Below are positions 45,203-52,907 of a DNA stretch of 64,000 bases, piece after piece. The stretch is from Phycisphaerae bacterium. GTDB taxonomy: Bacteria > Planctomycetota > Phycisphaerae > Phycisphaerales > Phycisphaeraceae. The stretch is taken from assembly GCA_030432595.1 (NCBI GenBank), contig JAUIGU010000004.1:114411-178410 (forward strand). Reading direction: 5' to 3'. Within the stretch, counting starts at the first letter, position 1. Each line of letters begins with the position of its first letter. The position numbers and the translations under genes are program-made. The notes under the pieces are model-generated. The model saw only the letters and a program-made list of their open reading frames with translations, searched no databases and was not told the origin of the DNA.

Positions 45203-46039
45203 CTACTCCCTTTCCTGCTTCCGCGCATGGGTCCGAGGTGCCAACCGGTTGATCTTGCTCGCCGCGAAGCCTGCGCCGAAACCGTTGTCGATGTTCACCA
45301 CGGTCACGCCCGACCCGCAGGAGTTGAGCATGCCCAAGAGCGCCGCCACGCCGCCGAAGCTCGCGCCGTAACCGACCGACGTGGGCACCGCGATCACCGG
45401 CGCGTCCACCAGCCCGGCCACCACGCTGGGCAATGCGCCCTCCATCCCCGCGACGACGACCACCACGTTCGCCGACCGCAGATCATCGACACGTGCGAGG
45501 ATGCGGTGCAGGCCCGCCACGCCCACGTCATTGATCGGCAGCGTCGGTTGCCCCAGCGCGGTGCACGTCAGCGTCGCTTCTTCCGCCACCGCCAGGTCGC
45601 TGGTCCCGGCCGCGACGATCGGGATGGCCGCGGGTTCTGCATCGTCGTCGGGTACGCCCCCCGATTCCGGTTCAACCTTCGGCACACCCACCAGCGCCGT
45701 CCCCGCCAGGTCCGACACGGCGTGCAGGCGGTCCCCAAAGTGCGCCTTCACCGCTGCCAGCGCCTCGGGCTTGAGCCGCGTGGCCAGGACCGCCGGGCTG
45801 CGTTTGAGGATCGCCTCAGCGATGCCGACCACCTGCTCGGGCGTCTTGCCCTGCCCGAAGATCACCTCCGCCGCGCCGCACCGCCGGGCCCGGTCCTGAT
45901 CGACGGTCGCGAACCCCAGCGACGCGACGGCGTCGGAAGCGCCCAACCGAACCAAGTCGCGGATCGTCCGCTCGGCGTCCGCTGCGGTCACGCCGCCTTC
46001 ACGCACGGCTTGCAGGAGTTGTTCGAGTTCGGTCGCCAT
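45203..46039 (-). CDS. larB: nickel-pincer cofactor biosynthesis protein LarB
   Basis: 278 residues. LarB carboxylates and hydrolyses nicotinic acid adenine dinucleotide, the first step of nickel-pincer cofactor synthesis. The N-terminal helical domain (MATELEQLLQAVREGGVTA) with FGQGKTPEQVVGIAE is typical, as is the PurE-like C-terminal half with PIVAAGTSDLAVAEEA, VVAGMEGALPSVVAGLV and PTSVGYGASFGGVAALLGML, ending with CGSGVTVVNIDNGFGAG. LarC lies 40 kb away on the same strand. No LarE or lactate-racemase-like LarA is seen in between. Confidence 0.92.
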   Translation of the reverse strand: MATELEQLLQAVREGGVTAADAERTIRDLVRLGASDAVASLGFATVDQDRARRCGAAEVIFGQGKTPEQVVGIAEAILKRSPAVLATRLKPEALAAVKAHFGDRLHAVSDLAGTALVGVPKVEPESGGVPDDDAEPAAIPIVAAGTSDLAVAEEATLTCTALGQPTLPINDVGVAGLHRILARVDDLRSANVVVVVAGMEGALPSVVAGLVDAPVIAVPTSVGYGASFGGVAALLGMLNSCGSGVTVVNIDNGFGAGFAASKINRLAPRTHARKQERE

Positions 46040-46199
46040 GTAATCAGCAGCGCTTCGGGGTCGGAGCTATCGGACCATGAGCCCTGTTTCGCGTCGTTCG
46101 CCCGGGATGGAATTGAAGGCTTGGATCAACCTGTGAGGAAAAAACCGTCCGGTGTCATGCCCTTGGCACAGCCGCGTGGTCGGGCGGTGGGATACTCCC

Positions 46200-46335
46200 G
46201 TGTCGCCCCTTGTCGCCGCCGACCCGGTTCCGGGAGGGCCGTCGGCGAACGCTCATCGGATCGTAACGGCCGGACGCTTGCCGGGGGCGACATGGCCTGA
46301 AGACCCCTGCCGTTTCGCGCGGCGGGGGTCGTTTT
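46200..46335 (+). ncRNA. candidate structured small RNA
   Basis: An extended -10 box (TGG followed by GATACT at 46191-46196) would start an RNA near 46202. Its first bases, TGTCGCCCC (46201-46209), pair with GGGGCGACA (46284-46292), and flanking pairs lengthen the helix to 12. Inside it, CGCCGAC (46217-46223) pairs with GTCGGCG (46241-46247) and CGGC with GCCG, giving a three-way-junction shape. A strong terminator follows at once. No protein frame is plausible here, and I do not recognise SRP, 6S, tmRNA or RNase P signatures. Confidence 0.45.
46302..46335 (+). terminator. intrinsic terminator with no upstream gene on its strand
   Basis: GACCCCTGCCG (46302-46312) pairs with CGGCGGGGGTC (46320-46330) with one G-U, loop TTTCGCG, then GTTTTC. 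The T run is on the plus strand, while flanking genes are on the minus strand. Confidence 0.75.
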
Positions 46336-46362
46336 CATGCTGTGCAGTCGGCGGCCGCGTGA

Positions 46363-48000
46363 TCACCGCGGCGCTTCCGCCGAAATGACCTCAATCTGCA
46401 GAGAGCCCAGCAGCGGGACAAGCTGGACCATGTCGTTGACCGGCGTCGGGCCGTTGAGGTCGTTGGTCACCAGGGCGATGTGCGTGGCGTCGAAGGGCGT
46501 GCCTTCACCGAGGGTCGCATCGAGATCGACCCAGTGCGGCGGGGCGGGGCCGTCGTCGCCGTCGGGGTCCAGCCAGGCCTGGGTCCACATGTGGTAGCCG
46601 AACACGCCGTCGTGCCCAAGGAATTCGTCGACGTAGACCAGGCCCGACACGCCCCGGGCCGGGATGCCCGCGCCGCGCAGCAGCGCCGCCAAGAGCACCG
46701 CGTGCTCGGTGCAGTCGCCCTGCTTGGTGCGGGCCACCTCCGACGCGGTGGCGAACCCGACGGAGAGGTCCTTCCGGGTGATCGTGCGGTGGACGTAGCG
46801 ACGCAGCACCTCGGCGCGTTCGTTCGGGTCGGCGGTGCGCACCTTGGACAACGCTTCGTCGCGCAGCGCTGAAACCATGGGGTCTTCGTGGTTCAAAGCG
46901 AGTGAACTGGTCAACATGGTTTTGATCTGCGCTTCGTCTGGCTCATCCGCGGCAAACTCAAGATGAACCAGGTCTGGACCCGCATCAAGCGGCAGGGCAC
47001 GCACATCCACCCGCCAGTACTGCCCGCGCGGCAACGCTTCGCCCGCCTCGAGCCGAGGTGCGACCTCTTCCAAGGGAAGCCGTTCCGGTACAAACGCTTC
47101 GGCCAGCAAACCGACCTGCTGCGCCGAGGTCTTCGGCCAGGCGTAATCCAGCCCGGGGACGCCGACGCGGTACGACGCCGATCGCAGTTCCCGCGGCCGC
47201 TCGATCTTCTTGCCCGTCGGCTTCACCAGCGTCGACGCCATCAGCTCCGGCGGGTTCAGCGGCGACAACGCCAGGTCCTTGTCCGCTTCGAGCACCGTCA
47301 TCTCCAGCCCGGGCATCAGCGTCACCGTCGACTTCAGCGACCGGCCCGCGTCGTCCACGTACTCGCGCATTGTCAGGCCCGGCATTGTCGAGACCGTCAT
47401 GTTCCACACCGTCGCGGGCACGGTCCGGCCGAACACGTCGACGTCCTCTTCACCCACGATGGTCATCGTCGAGGTGAACGGCTCCAGGCCCATCGCCGGG
47501 TCGATGGTGGTGACCGTGATCGTCTCCGCGCCCTCGCCGAGCTGCGCCTCCACGTAGCGGCCCATCGCGGAGGGGGGGAGCCATTCGACCCGCGGGGCCG
47601 GCACGTTTTGCGTGCTCTCGCGCCCGCCCTGGCGCGACGTGACGGCGATTGTGTCGCCACCGAACTGCATCTCGGTCACGATCGGCGTGCCGCCCAGATT
47701 CATCGAGGACGCGGCCCGCACGGGTTCGCCCTCGGCCGTCTCGACGAACGAGCCGGTCATGCTCACGGTGATCACGGCGTTGCCCCGGCCGACCTGGACG
47801 TGCATCTCGGTGTCGGTGGTGATCTCGCCGCCGTCGTGTGTTTCCGCCTGCCGGACGTAGCCCGCGCGTTGGTCGCCCAGCAGCAGGACGTACCAGGACT
47901 CCTCGGCGGCGGCTTGTACGCAGAACGGGAGCAGGAGAAGCAGGCATGCCGCCGCAGATGAACGCGGATGGACGCCGATGTTGGGGAGTGAGTTCAGCAT
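46363..48000 (-). CDS. secreted transglutaminase-like protein
   Basis: 545 residues. The N-terminus MLNSLPNIGVHPRSSAAACLLLLLPFCVQAAA is a signal peptide whose first residues are encoded by a dispersed repeat (around 47955-47985). Residues 35-370 are beta-rich and unrecognised. The C-terminal transglutaminase-core domain has the Cys-His-Asp triad: GDCTEHAVLLAALLRGAGIP (Cys), FGYHMWTQAWL (His) and WVDLDATLG (Asp). Such domains in bacteria are usually peptidases or amidases in the periplasm. It ends in the spacer holding the candidate RNA. Confidence 0.85.
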   Translation of the reverse strand: MLNSLPNIGVHPRSSAAACLLLLLPFCVQAAAEESWYVLLLGDQRAGYVRQAETHDGGEITTDTEMHVQVGRGNAVITVSMTGSFVETAEGEPVRAASSMNLGGTPIVTEMQFGGDTIAVTSRQGGRESTQNVPAPRVEWLPPSAMGRYVEAQLGEGAETITVTTIDPAMGLEPFTSTMTIVGEEDVDVFGRTVPATVWNMTVSTMPGLTMREYVDDAGRSLKSTVTLMPGLEMTVLEADKDLALSPLNPPELMASTLVKPTGKKIERPRELRSASYRVGVPGLDYAWPKTSAQQVGLLAEAFVPERLPLEEVAPRLEAGEALPRGQYWRVDVRALPLDAGPDLVHLEFAADEPDEAQIKTMLTSSLALNHEDPMVSALRDEALSKVRTADPNERAEVLRRYVHRTITRKDLSVGFATASEVARTKQGDCTEHAVLLAALLRGAGIPARGVSGLVYVDEFLGHDGVFGYHMWTQAWLDPDGDDGPAPPHWVDLDATLGEGTPFDATHIALVTNDLNGPTPVNDMVQLVPLLGSLQIEVISAEAPR

Positions 48001-48068
48001 GCTCGGTAAGACACCCTTAAACGAAGATCAAACGAAAAAAGCGTTCCAGTATTCATTCTGAATCCGCG

Positions 48069-49421
48069 TTATCTGCGTCTATCCGCGGCCGACAAACAAT
48101 CGACCGAGGAGTGGATCGTATCGCGCAGCGACGCGAGCACCGCCTCGGGGTACAACGCGAAGCACCAGTCGCGCTTGCCGGCCACAGCGGCGTTGGACAA
48201 GCCGGTGCGGGCGGTATTCAACTCGGTCCCGGCCCGGTCGATCAACGCGTGGTGGGCGTCGGCCAACGCGTCGTTTATGACGTGGACGCGGTCGAAAGCG
48301 GTGCGGCGGCGAACGCGGTTGCGGTCATCGTCCATGCGTTCGAGCAGCACGCGTTTTTCGTTCACCAAGTCCGGGTGCCCCGCCGCGATGCTCGGCACGC
48401 GGTCCAGGTTGTGCGGGAGGTGGTGCGCCACCCACACGGCGCGCTCCACCTGCGCCCGATCGGCGACCGGGGCCCGCACCGGCAGCGTGACGTCGGCGGT
48501 GACCACCGCCTGCGGCGCCAACGTTTCATTTTTCCACGCCGACCACCACGCCTCCATCGCGCGGTCGTAGTCGCCGCCGCCGGTGCCGTGGATGAAGCCC
48601 GCGCATTGATCGACCCGCCGACGCAGCAGCGCGGTCATCCACAGCGCCTTGGGCGCCAGCCACGCCGACTCCGGATCGATGCGCGTTCCGTCCTCGGTCA
48701 CCAGCCAGGGCTCGGAGTCGGCGACGTCGGCGAACAGACGCCGCCGCGGCTGTTCCCACGCCAGCAGCCACACCGGCAGTTCGACCCGGTCCGGCTCGAC
48801 GCGCAGCGGCGTCACACCGGCGGATGAATGCTCCGCGACCGCGCGGTTGTACGCCAGTGCCATGGCCGGCGCGTCGTGCAGCAGCCGGCGCAATTCCGCG
48901 CGGAACCACGCCTCCCGACTGAGCTGCGACGAGTACACGTCCCGCATCGGTCGCGCCAGCCACGGCGACAGCAACGCCCGCAGCACCGCGGCGACCTGTT
49001 GCCCGAGGTTGTTGGCATGTCTCACGTCCTCACGGTCGAAAGAGGCGGACAAACGTGACACATCCACAATCGTTTCTGTTGATTCGTCCCGCAAGGCTTG
49101 CAGAACTTGCTCGACATCGACGGGCGGTTGACACGCCGGCGGGACCTCGGCCTGGGTCTGGGCAAGGGTGACTCTTCGGATGCCCAGCGCATGGCCGTCC
49201 TGCGTCGGAAGTTCGAGGCGGAGCGCCTCCTGAACATCGTGATCGACGACGACGTGAACCCCCGGGACCGTCTCGGCATCATTGCCGGAAGTCAACGCGT
49301 CGGCTGCGAGGTACTTCGCCAGAATCCCCGGGTGCCACAGCCACGGCTGGTGCCCGGTCCACGGCACGGCGGCCGCTCGGGTGCGCCACGCCGGCAGCGA
49401 ATCGTCGACGTGCACCCGCAT
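48069..49421 (-). CDS. unknown protein with BshC-like features
   Basis: 450 residues from the ATG at 49421. The start block GHQPWLWHPGILAKYLAADAL, then VPGVHVVVDHDVQEA, and later LWMTALLRRRVDQCAGFIHGTGGGDYD follow the order seen in BshC, the cysteine-adding enzyme of bacillithiol synthesis (GQQ...PG...K, then DHD-E, then a GG motif). The similarity is weak and by eye. The C-terminal 90 residues are helical and probably coiled-coil. The last codons (LSAADRRR) run into a repeat element. It begins 4 bases after the glycosyltransferase stop, so the two are cotranscribed. Confidence 0.6.
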   Translation of the reverse strand: MRVHVDDSLPAWRTRAAAVPWTGHQPWLWHPGILAKYLAADALTSGNDAETVPGVHVVVDHDVQEALRLELPTQDGHALGIRRVTLAQTQAEVPPACQPPVDVEQVLQALRDESTETIVDVSRLSASFDREDVRHANNLGQQVAAVLRALLSPWLARPMRDVYSSQLSREAWFRAELRRLLHDAPAMALAYNRAVAEHSSAGVTPLRVEPDRVELPVWLLAWEQPRRRLFADVADSEPWLVTEDGTRIDPESAWLAPKALWMTALLRRRVDQCAGFIHGTGGGDYDRAMEAWWSAWKNETLAPQAVVTADVTLPVRAPVADRAQVERAVWVAHHLPHNLDRVPSIAAGHPDLVNEKRVLLERMDDDRNRVRRRTAFDRVHVINDALADAHHALIDRAGTELNTARTGLSNAAVAGKRDWCFALYPEAVLASLRDTIHSSVDCLSAADRRR

Positions 49422-49425
49422 CCGT

Positions 49426-50214
49426 TCAGCCCTTGCCGCAACACACCGACGCGTTGCACGTCGCCGACGACTCGGCTTCGCACAGCTCGGGGTGCTGCGC
49501 CAGCTCCCGCTCGAACACGTCTTTGTAATGCGCGATGCGTGACTCGGGGTTATCAAGCGGCCCGCCGAAGCTGCGGTTGAGGTCCTTGTAGATCAGCCGG
49601 ATCGGCACCTCTTTGACGCGCAACGTCGCCGCCGCCGCCTGCACCCAGAACTGCAGCGGGATCGCGTAGCCGTCCACATTGAGGTCGAGTTGGTCCAATG
49701 CCGACACGCGGTACGCCTTGAACCCGCAGAAGCCGTCGGTGATCGGCCCGCCCAGGCGCGACGCGAGGCGCTCGTTCACCCACGCGGTCACGGCGGCGTT
49801 GATCTTCCGACGGTCCGGCGGCGGCGAGCCGTCGGCGGTTTCGAGCGCGTCGCCGTTGAGGTAGCGGCTGCCCGAGATCACGTCCGCGTCGTCTCGTTCG
49901 ATGGCGCGTTTGAAATCCGGCAGCGAGCGCGGCTCGTGCTGCTCGTCGCAGTCCATGGTGATCAGCCAGTCGTATCCGTAGGACTGCGCCCAGCGGAACG
50001 CGTCGCGGATGGCCCGGCCGTAACCAAGGTTGGTCTTGTGGCGGATCACGTCCACCGGCTGCTTGGCCAGCAGGCAGGGCGTCATGTCGGTCGAGCCGTC
50101 GTCGATGACCAGCACGTCGCTGCCGCCGCAGTCGGCGAAGCGGGCGATCTCGGAGATAACCTTTTCGACGTATTGCTCTTCGTTGAAGACCGGGACGGCG
50201 ACGAGCGTTCGCAT
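49426..50214 (-). CDS. family 2 glycosyltransferase
   Basis: 262 residues from the ATG at 50214. GT-A fold: LVAVPVFNEEQYVEKVI and LVIDDGSTDMTPCLLA at the N-terminus, NLGYGRAIRDAF, and the metal-binding TMDCDEQHEPRSLPDF. SRYLNGDALETAD and GPITDGFCGFKAYRV follow. It resembles the DPM1-like/polyisoprenyl-phosphate glycosyltransferases but has no C-terminal membrane helices. The C-terminus is Cys-rich (ESSATCNASVCCGKG). Upstream of the BshC-like gene in what looks like an operon. Confidence 0.88.
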   Translation of the reverse strand: MRTLVAVPVFNEEQYVEKVISEIARFADCGGSDVLVIDDGSTDMTPCLLAKQPVDVIRHKTNLGYGRAIRDAFRWAQSYGYDWLITMDCDEQHEPRSLPDFKRAIERDDADVISGSRYLNGDALETADGSPPPDRRKINAAVTAWVNERLASRLGGPITDGFCGFKAYRVSALDQLDLNVDGYAIPLQFWVQAAAATLRVKEVPIRLIYKDLNRSFGGPLDNPESRIAHYKDVFERELAQHPELCEAESSATCNASVCCGKG

Positions 50215-50276
50215 GTGAGAAACCCGTGAGGAACGAATCAGGAACCGGTCAACGGTAGACCTCAGGGTAGGCCGGT

Positions 50277-51098
50277 TCAAGCGTTAAGACCCGCCAGGGC
50301 CACGATTTGTTCCACGGCGAGCGTCTCGGGCCGCTGCGACGGGTCGATGCCGTCCGGGAACGCGGCGTCCGGCCCCAGCAACGCCCGCAACTGCTTCCGC
50401 CGGGCCCCGAACAGCCGGTGCACGAACGCCGCGAAACCGGCCGGGTCGTCGGTCAACGGTTGCGCCCGCCGGCGCAGCGCAACCACCGCCGACGCCACCT
50501 TCGGGGCCGGCCAGAAACACGCCGGCGACAGCGTGCCCACGATCCGCGTCTCGTAGAGCGCTTGCAGGATGATGCCCAGCGGGCCGTACTCTTTCCCGCC
50601 GGGCGGCGCGGTGATCCGGCCGGCGACTTCCTTCTGAAGCATGACCACGGCGGCGGCCATCAACGGCCCCGCCAGCGCGAGGTTCACCAGCAGCGGCGAC
50701 GCCACGTTGTACGGCAGATTGGCGATCAGCTTGAACGGCGAAACGAGGCGCTGGCGCACCTCCGGGTCGAGTTCGTGCTTGCCCGCGAGCACATCGCCGA
50801 CGATCAACTCAAACGACGCCTCCGGATACGCCGCCGCGACCCGTTCGCGCAGCAACGTTGCCAGGTCGGTGTCGATTTCCACGGCAAGCACCCGCGCACC
50901 CGCTTCCAGCAGCCGCTCGGTCAACGCGCCGGTCCCGGGCCCGACTTCCAGCACCAAGTCGCCCCGCGTGATCGCGGCCGCCTCCATGATCTTCGCCATG
51001 TGGTTGCCGTCGTGCAGAAAGTTCTGCCCGTACCGGTGCTTGGGACGCAGCCCGTGCGCCGCCAGCAACGCCTTGATCTCGGTGAGGTTCTGGGCCAT
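50277..51098 (-). CDS. rsmA: 16S rRNA (adenine1518/1519-N6) dimethyltransferase
   Basis: 273 residues. Methylates two adjacent adenines in the 3' terminal hairpin of 16S rRNA. RYGQNFLHDGNHM, VLEVGPGTGALTERLLE (SAM), AVEIDTDL, GDVLAGK and NLPYNVASPLLVNL (catalytic NLPY) are all present, with FWPAPKVASAVV towards the C-terminus. Length is normal. It may be cotranscribed with the downstream glycosyltransferase (63-base gap). Confidence 0.95.
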   Translation of the reverse strand: MAQNLTEIKALLAAHGLRPKHRYGQNFLHDGNHMAKIMEAAAITRGDLVLEVGPGTGALTERLLEAGARVLAVEIDTDLATLLRERVAAAYPEASFELIVGDVLAGKHELDPEVRQRLVSPFKLIANLPYNVASPLLVNLALAGPLMAAAVVMLQKEVAGRITAPPGGKEYGPLGIILQALYETRIVGTLSPACFWPAPKVASAVVALRRRAQPLTDDPAGFAAFVHRLFGARRKQLRALLGPDAAFPDGIDPSQRPETLAVEQIVALAGLNA

Positions 51099-51216
51099 GC
51101 GAAGCCGACGAAGATACGGGCAGATCAGACCGGTCGCTTTCGCTCTTGGCTCGGTGGAGACACGGCCTTCAGGGTCCGGAGTGTTGGCGTGTCACGCAAC
51201 CCCTAAACTGCACCCC

Positions 51217-52125
51217 ATGAATACCTTCCTCATGCTGCTTCTGTTTGGGTGCCTGAGCCTCGCGGGCTGCGCGACGGTCGCCGCGACGGACGAACCGCCC
51301 GCCTACGAAGGCTACGAATTGGTCTGGCGCGACGAGTTCGACCAGGCCGGCCCGCCCGACCCCGAAGCCTGGGGCCACGAACGCGGGTTCGTCCGTAACA
51401 ACGAGTTGCAGTGGTACCAGCCCGACCACGCGTTCTGCGAAGACGGCGTCCTGGTCATCGAGGCCCGGCGCGTTGACCGCCCCAACCCGCGGCACGACCC
51501 AGACAGCGACGACTGGCGCACGAACCGGCCGCGCATCGAATACACCGCCGCCTCGATCAACACCTCCGGCAAACACGAATGGACCTACGGCCGGTTCGAG
51601 ATCCGCGCGAAGATCCCCGCGAAACAAGGCATGTGGCCCGCGATCTGGACGCTCGGGTCGGCCCGCGACTGGCCGCACGCCGGCGAGATCGACATCATGG
51701 AGTTCTACCGCGGCAAGATCCTCGCCAACGCCGCGTGGGGCAATGAGCGCCGCTGGCAGGCCGTGTGGGATTCCTCCGCCACGCCCGTTGAAGAGCTCGC
51801 CGACAACGACACCGACCGGGGCGATGTCGCCGCATGGGCAGGCCGCTTCCACGTATGGCGGATGGACTGGGACCAGACCGCCATCAAGCTCTACATCGAC
51901 GGCAAGTTGCTTAACACCATCGAGCTGGACAAAACCGTCAACCGCACGCCCGGCGCGGAGAACCCGTTCCACGAGCCGCACTACCTGCTGCTCAACCTCG
52001 CGATCGGTGGCAACAACGGCGGCGACCCCGGCGAGACGCCATTCCCCCAGCGCTACCTCGTGGACTACGTCCGCGTGTACCAGAAGGCTGAATCCTTGAA
52101 CGAAGACAACAAGGACGCCGATTGA
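51217..52125 (+). CDS. GH16 family lipoprotein (laminarinase-like beta-glucanase)
   Basis: 302 residues. Signal peptide MNTFLMLLLFGCLSLAGC with lipobox LAGC, so membrane-anchored. LVWRDEFDQAGPPDPEAW opens the GH16 fold, and the catalytic motif GEIDIMEF provides nucleophile and acid/base Glu (E-x-D-x-x-E). WTYGRFEIRAKIPAKQGMWPAIW and LLLNLAIGGNNGGDPGETPF match endo-1,3(4)-beta-glucanases. GH16 also includes agarases and carrageenases, but the laminarinase branch fits best. Context with GH30 4.5 kb away supports beta-glucan use. Confidence 0.88.
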   Translation: MNTFLMLLLFGCLSLAGCATVAATDEPPAYEGYELVWRDEFDQAGPPDPEAWGHERGFVRNNELQWYQPDHAFCEDGVLVIEARRVDRPNPRHDPDSDDWRTNRPRIEYTAASINTSGKHEWTYGRFEIRAKIPAKQGMWPAIWTLGSARDWPHAGEIDIMEFYRGKILANAAWGNERRWQAVWDSSATPVEELADNDTDRGDVAAWAGRFHVWRMDWDQTAIKLYIDGKLLNTIELDKTVNRTPGAENPFHEPHYLLLNLAIGGNNGGDPGETPFPQRYLVDYVRVYQKAESLNEDNKDAD

Positions 52126-52155
52126 CCCGCCTCCTGTGCGGCGCCTCAAACTAAA

Positions 52156-52824
52156 TCAGTCGCTGCGCAGCACCGCGTCCCACCACGCCCGCGCCATGAG
52201 CATGTGCCCCGCCATCGTCGGGTGTACGCCGTCGTGGGCCAAGTGCTCGGGCGCGATCCCGCGGTCCAACGCCCGGTTGAACGCGTCCTGGTACGGCACG
52301 AACACGATGTCTCCGCCGTCCCGCAGACCCTCCGCCAGTTCGCGCACGATCCGCCGGCGGTTCGTCACCTCCGGCTCAAACGGCAGCTCAGCGCCCGGCC
52401 CGCACGGCAGCACGAACGGCTCGGCCAGCACGATCAGCCGCAGCTCCGGCAACGCCGCGCGGGCCTGACTCAGCAACGCCGACAGCTTCGCCGCAAACAC
52501 GTCTGCCGACACGCCACGGCTCGGGTCGTTCAGTCCGTGCCACACGTCGTTGATGCCGATCATCACGCTCAGCACCGTCGGGTACAGGTTCAGGCAGTCG
52601 TCTTCCCACCGCGCTTCGAGTTCGTGCACCCGGTCCCCGCCGACGCCGCGATTGAAGATCGAGACGCCGTCTGGCCCATGCTCGGCCAGCAGCATCGCCG
52701 ACACGTCACGCACGTATCCGCCGCCCAACCCCTCCGGGACGTTCGGCTCGAGCACCGCCCGGTCGCGCCCCGCGTCCGTGATCGAGTCACCCTGAAAAAG
52801 CACGGTGTCGTTGCGTTGGATCAT
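52156..52824 (-). CDS. SGNH/GDSL hydrolase
   Basis: 222 residues from the ATG at 52824; no signal peptide. Block I: VLFQGDSITDAGRD with the nucleophilic Ser; block III: MIGINDVWHGLN (G-x-N-D); block V: DGVHPTMAGHMLMA, with catalytic Asp and His. Likely a small esterase or acyl-hydrolase acting on carbohydrate or lipid esters. It converges with the GH16 gene. Confidence 0.88.
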   Translation of the reverse strand: MIQRNDTVLFQGDSITDAGRDRAVLEPNVPEGLGGGYVRDVSAMLLAEHGPDGVSIFNRGVGGDRVHELEARWEDDCLNLYPTVLSVMIGINDVWHGLNDPSRGVSADVFAAKLSALLSQARAALPELRLIVLAEPFVLPCGPGAELPFEPEVTNRRRIVRELAEGLRDGGDIVFVPYQDAFNRALDRGIAPEHLAHDGVHPTMAGHMLMARAWWDAVLRSD

Positions 52825-52907
52825 GCGGCACACTCCGGGATACGAAACACCCAGGCCGAAACCGAGCAAAGCAAAGCTCCGGGTTTCCCGCCCACTACCA
52901 TACCCCC

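Noticed and set aside
46133..46190. RNase P-like GAGGAAA motif near the RNA candidate
   Set aside because: Only this fragment matches; the other conserved RNase P regions are absent, and the length is too short.
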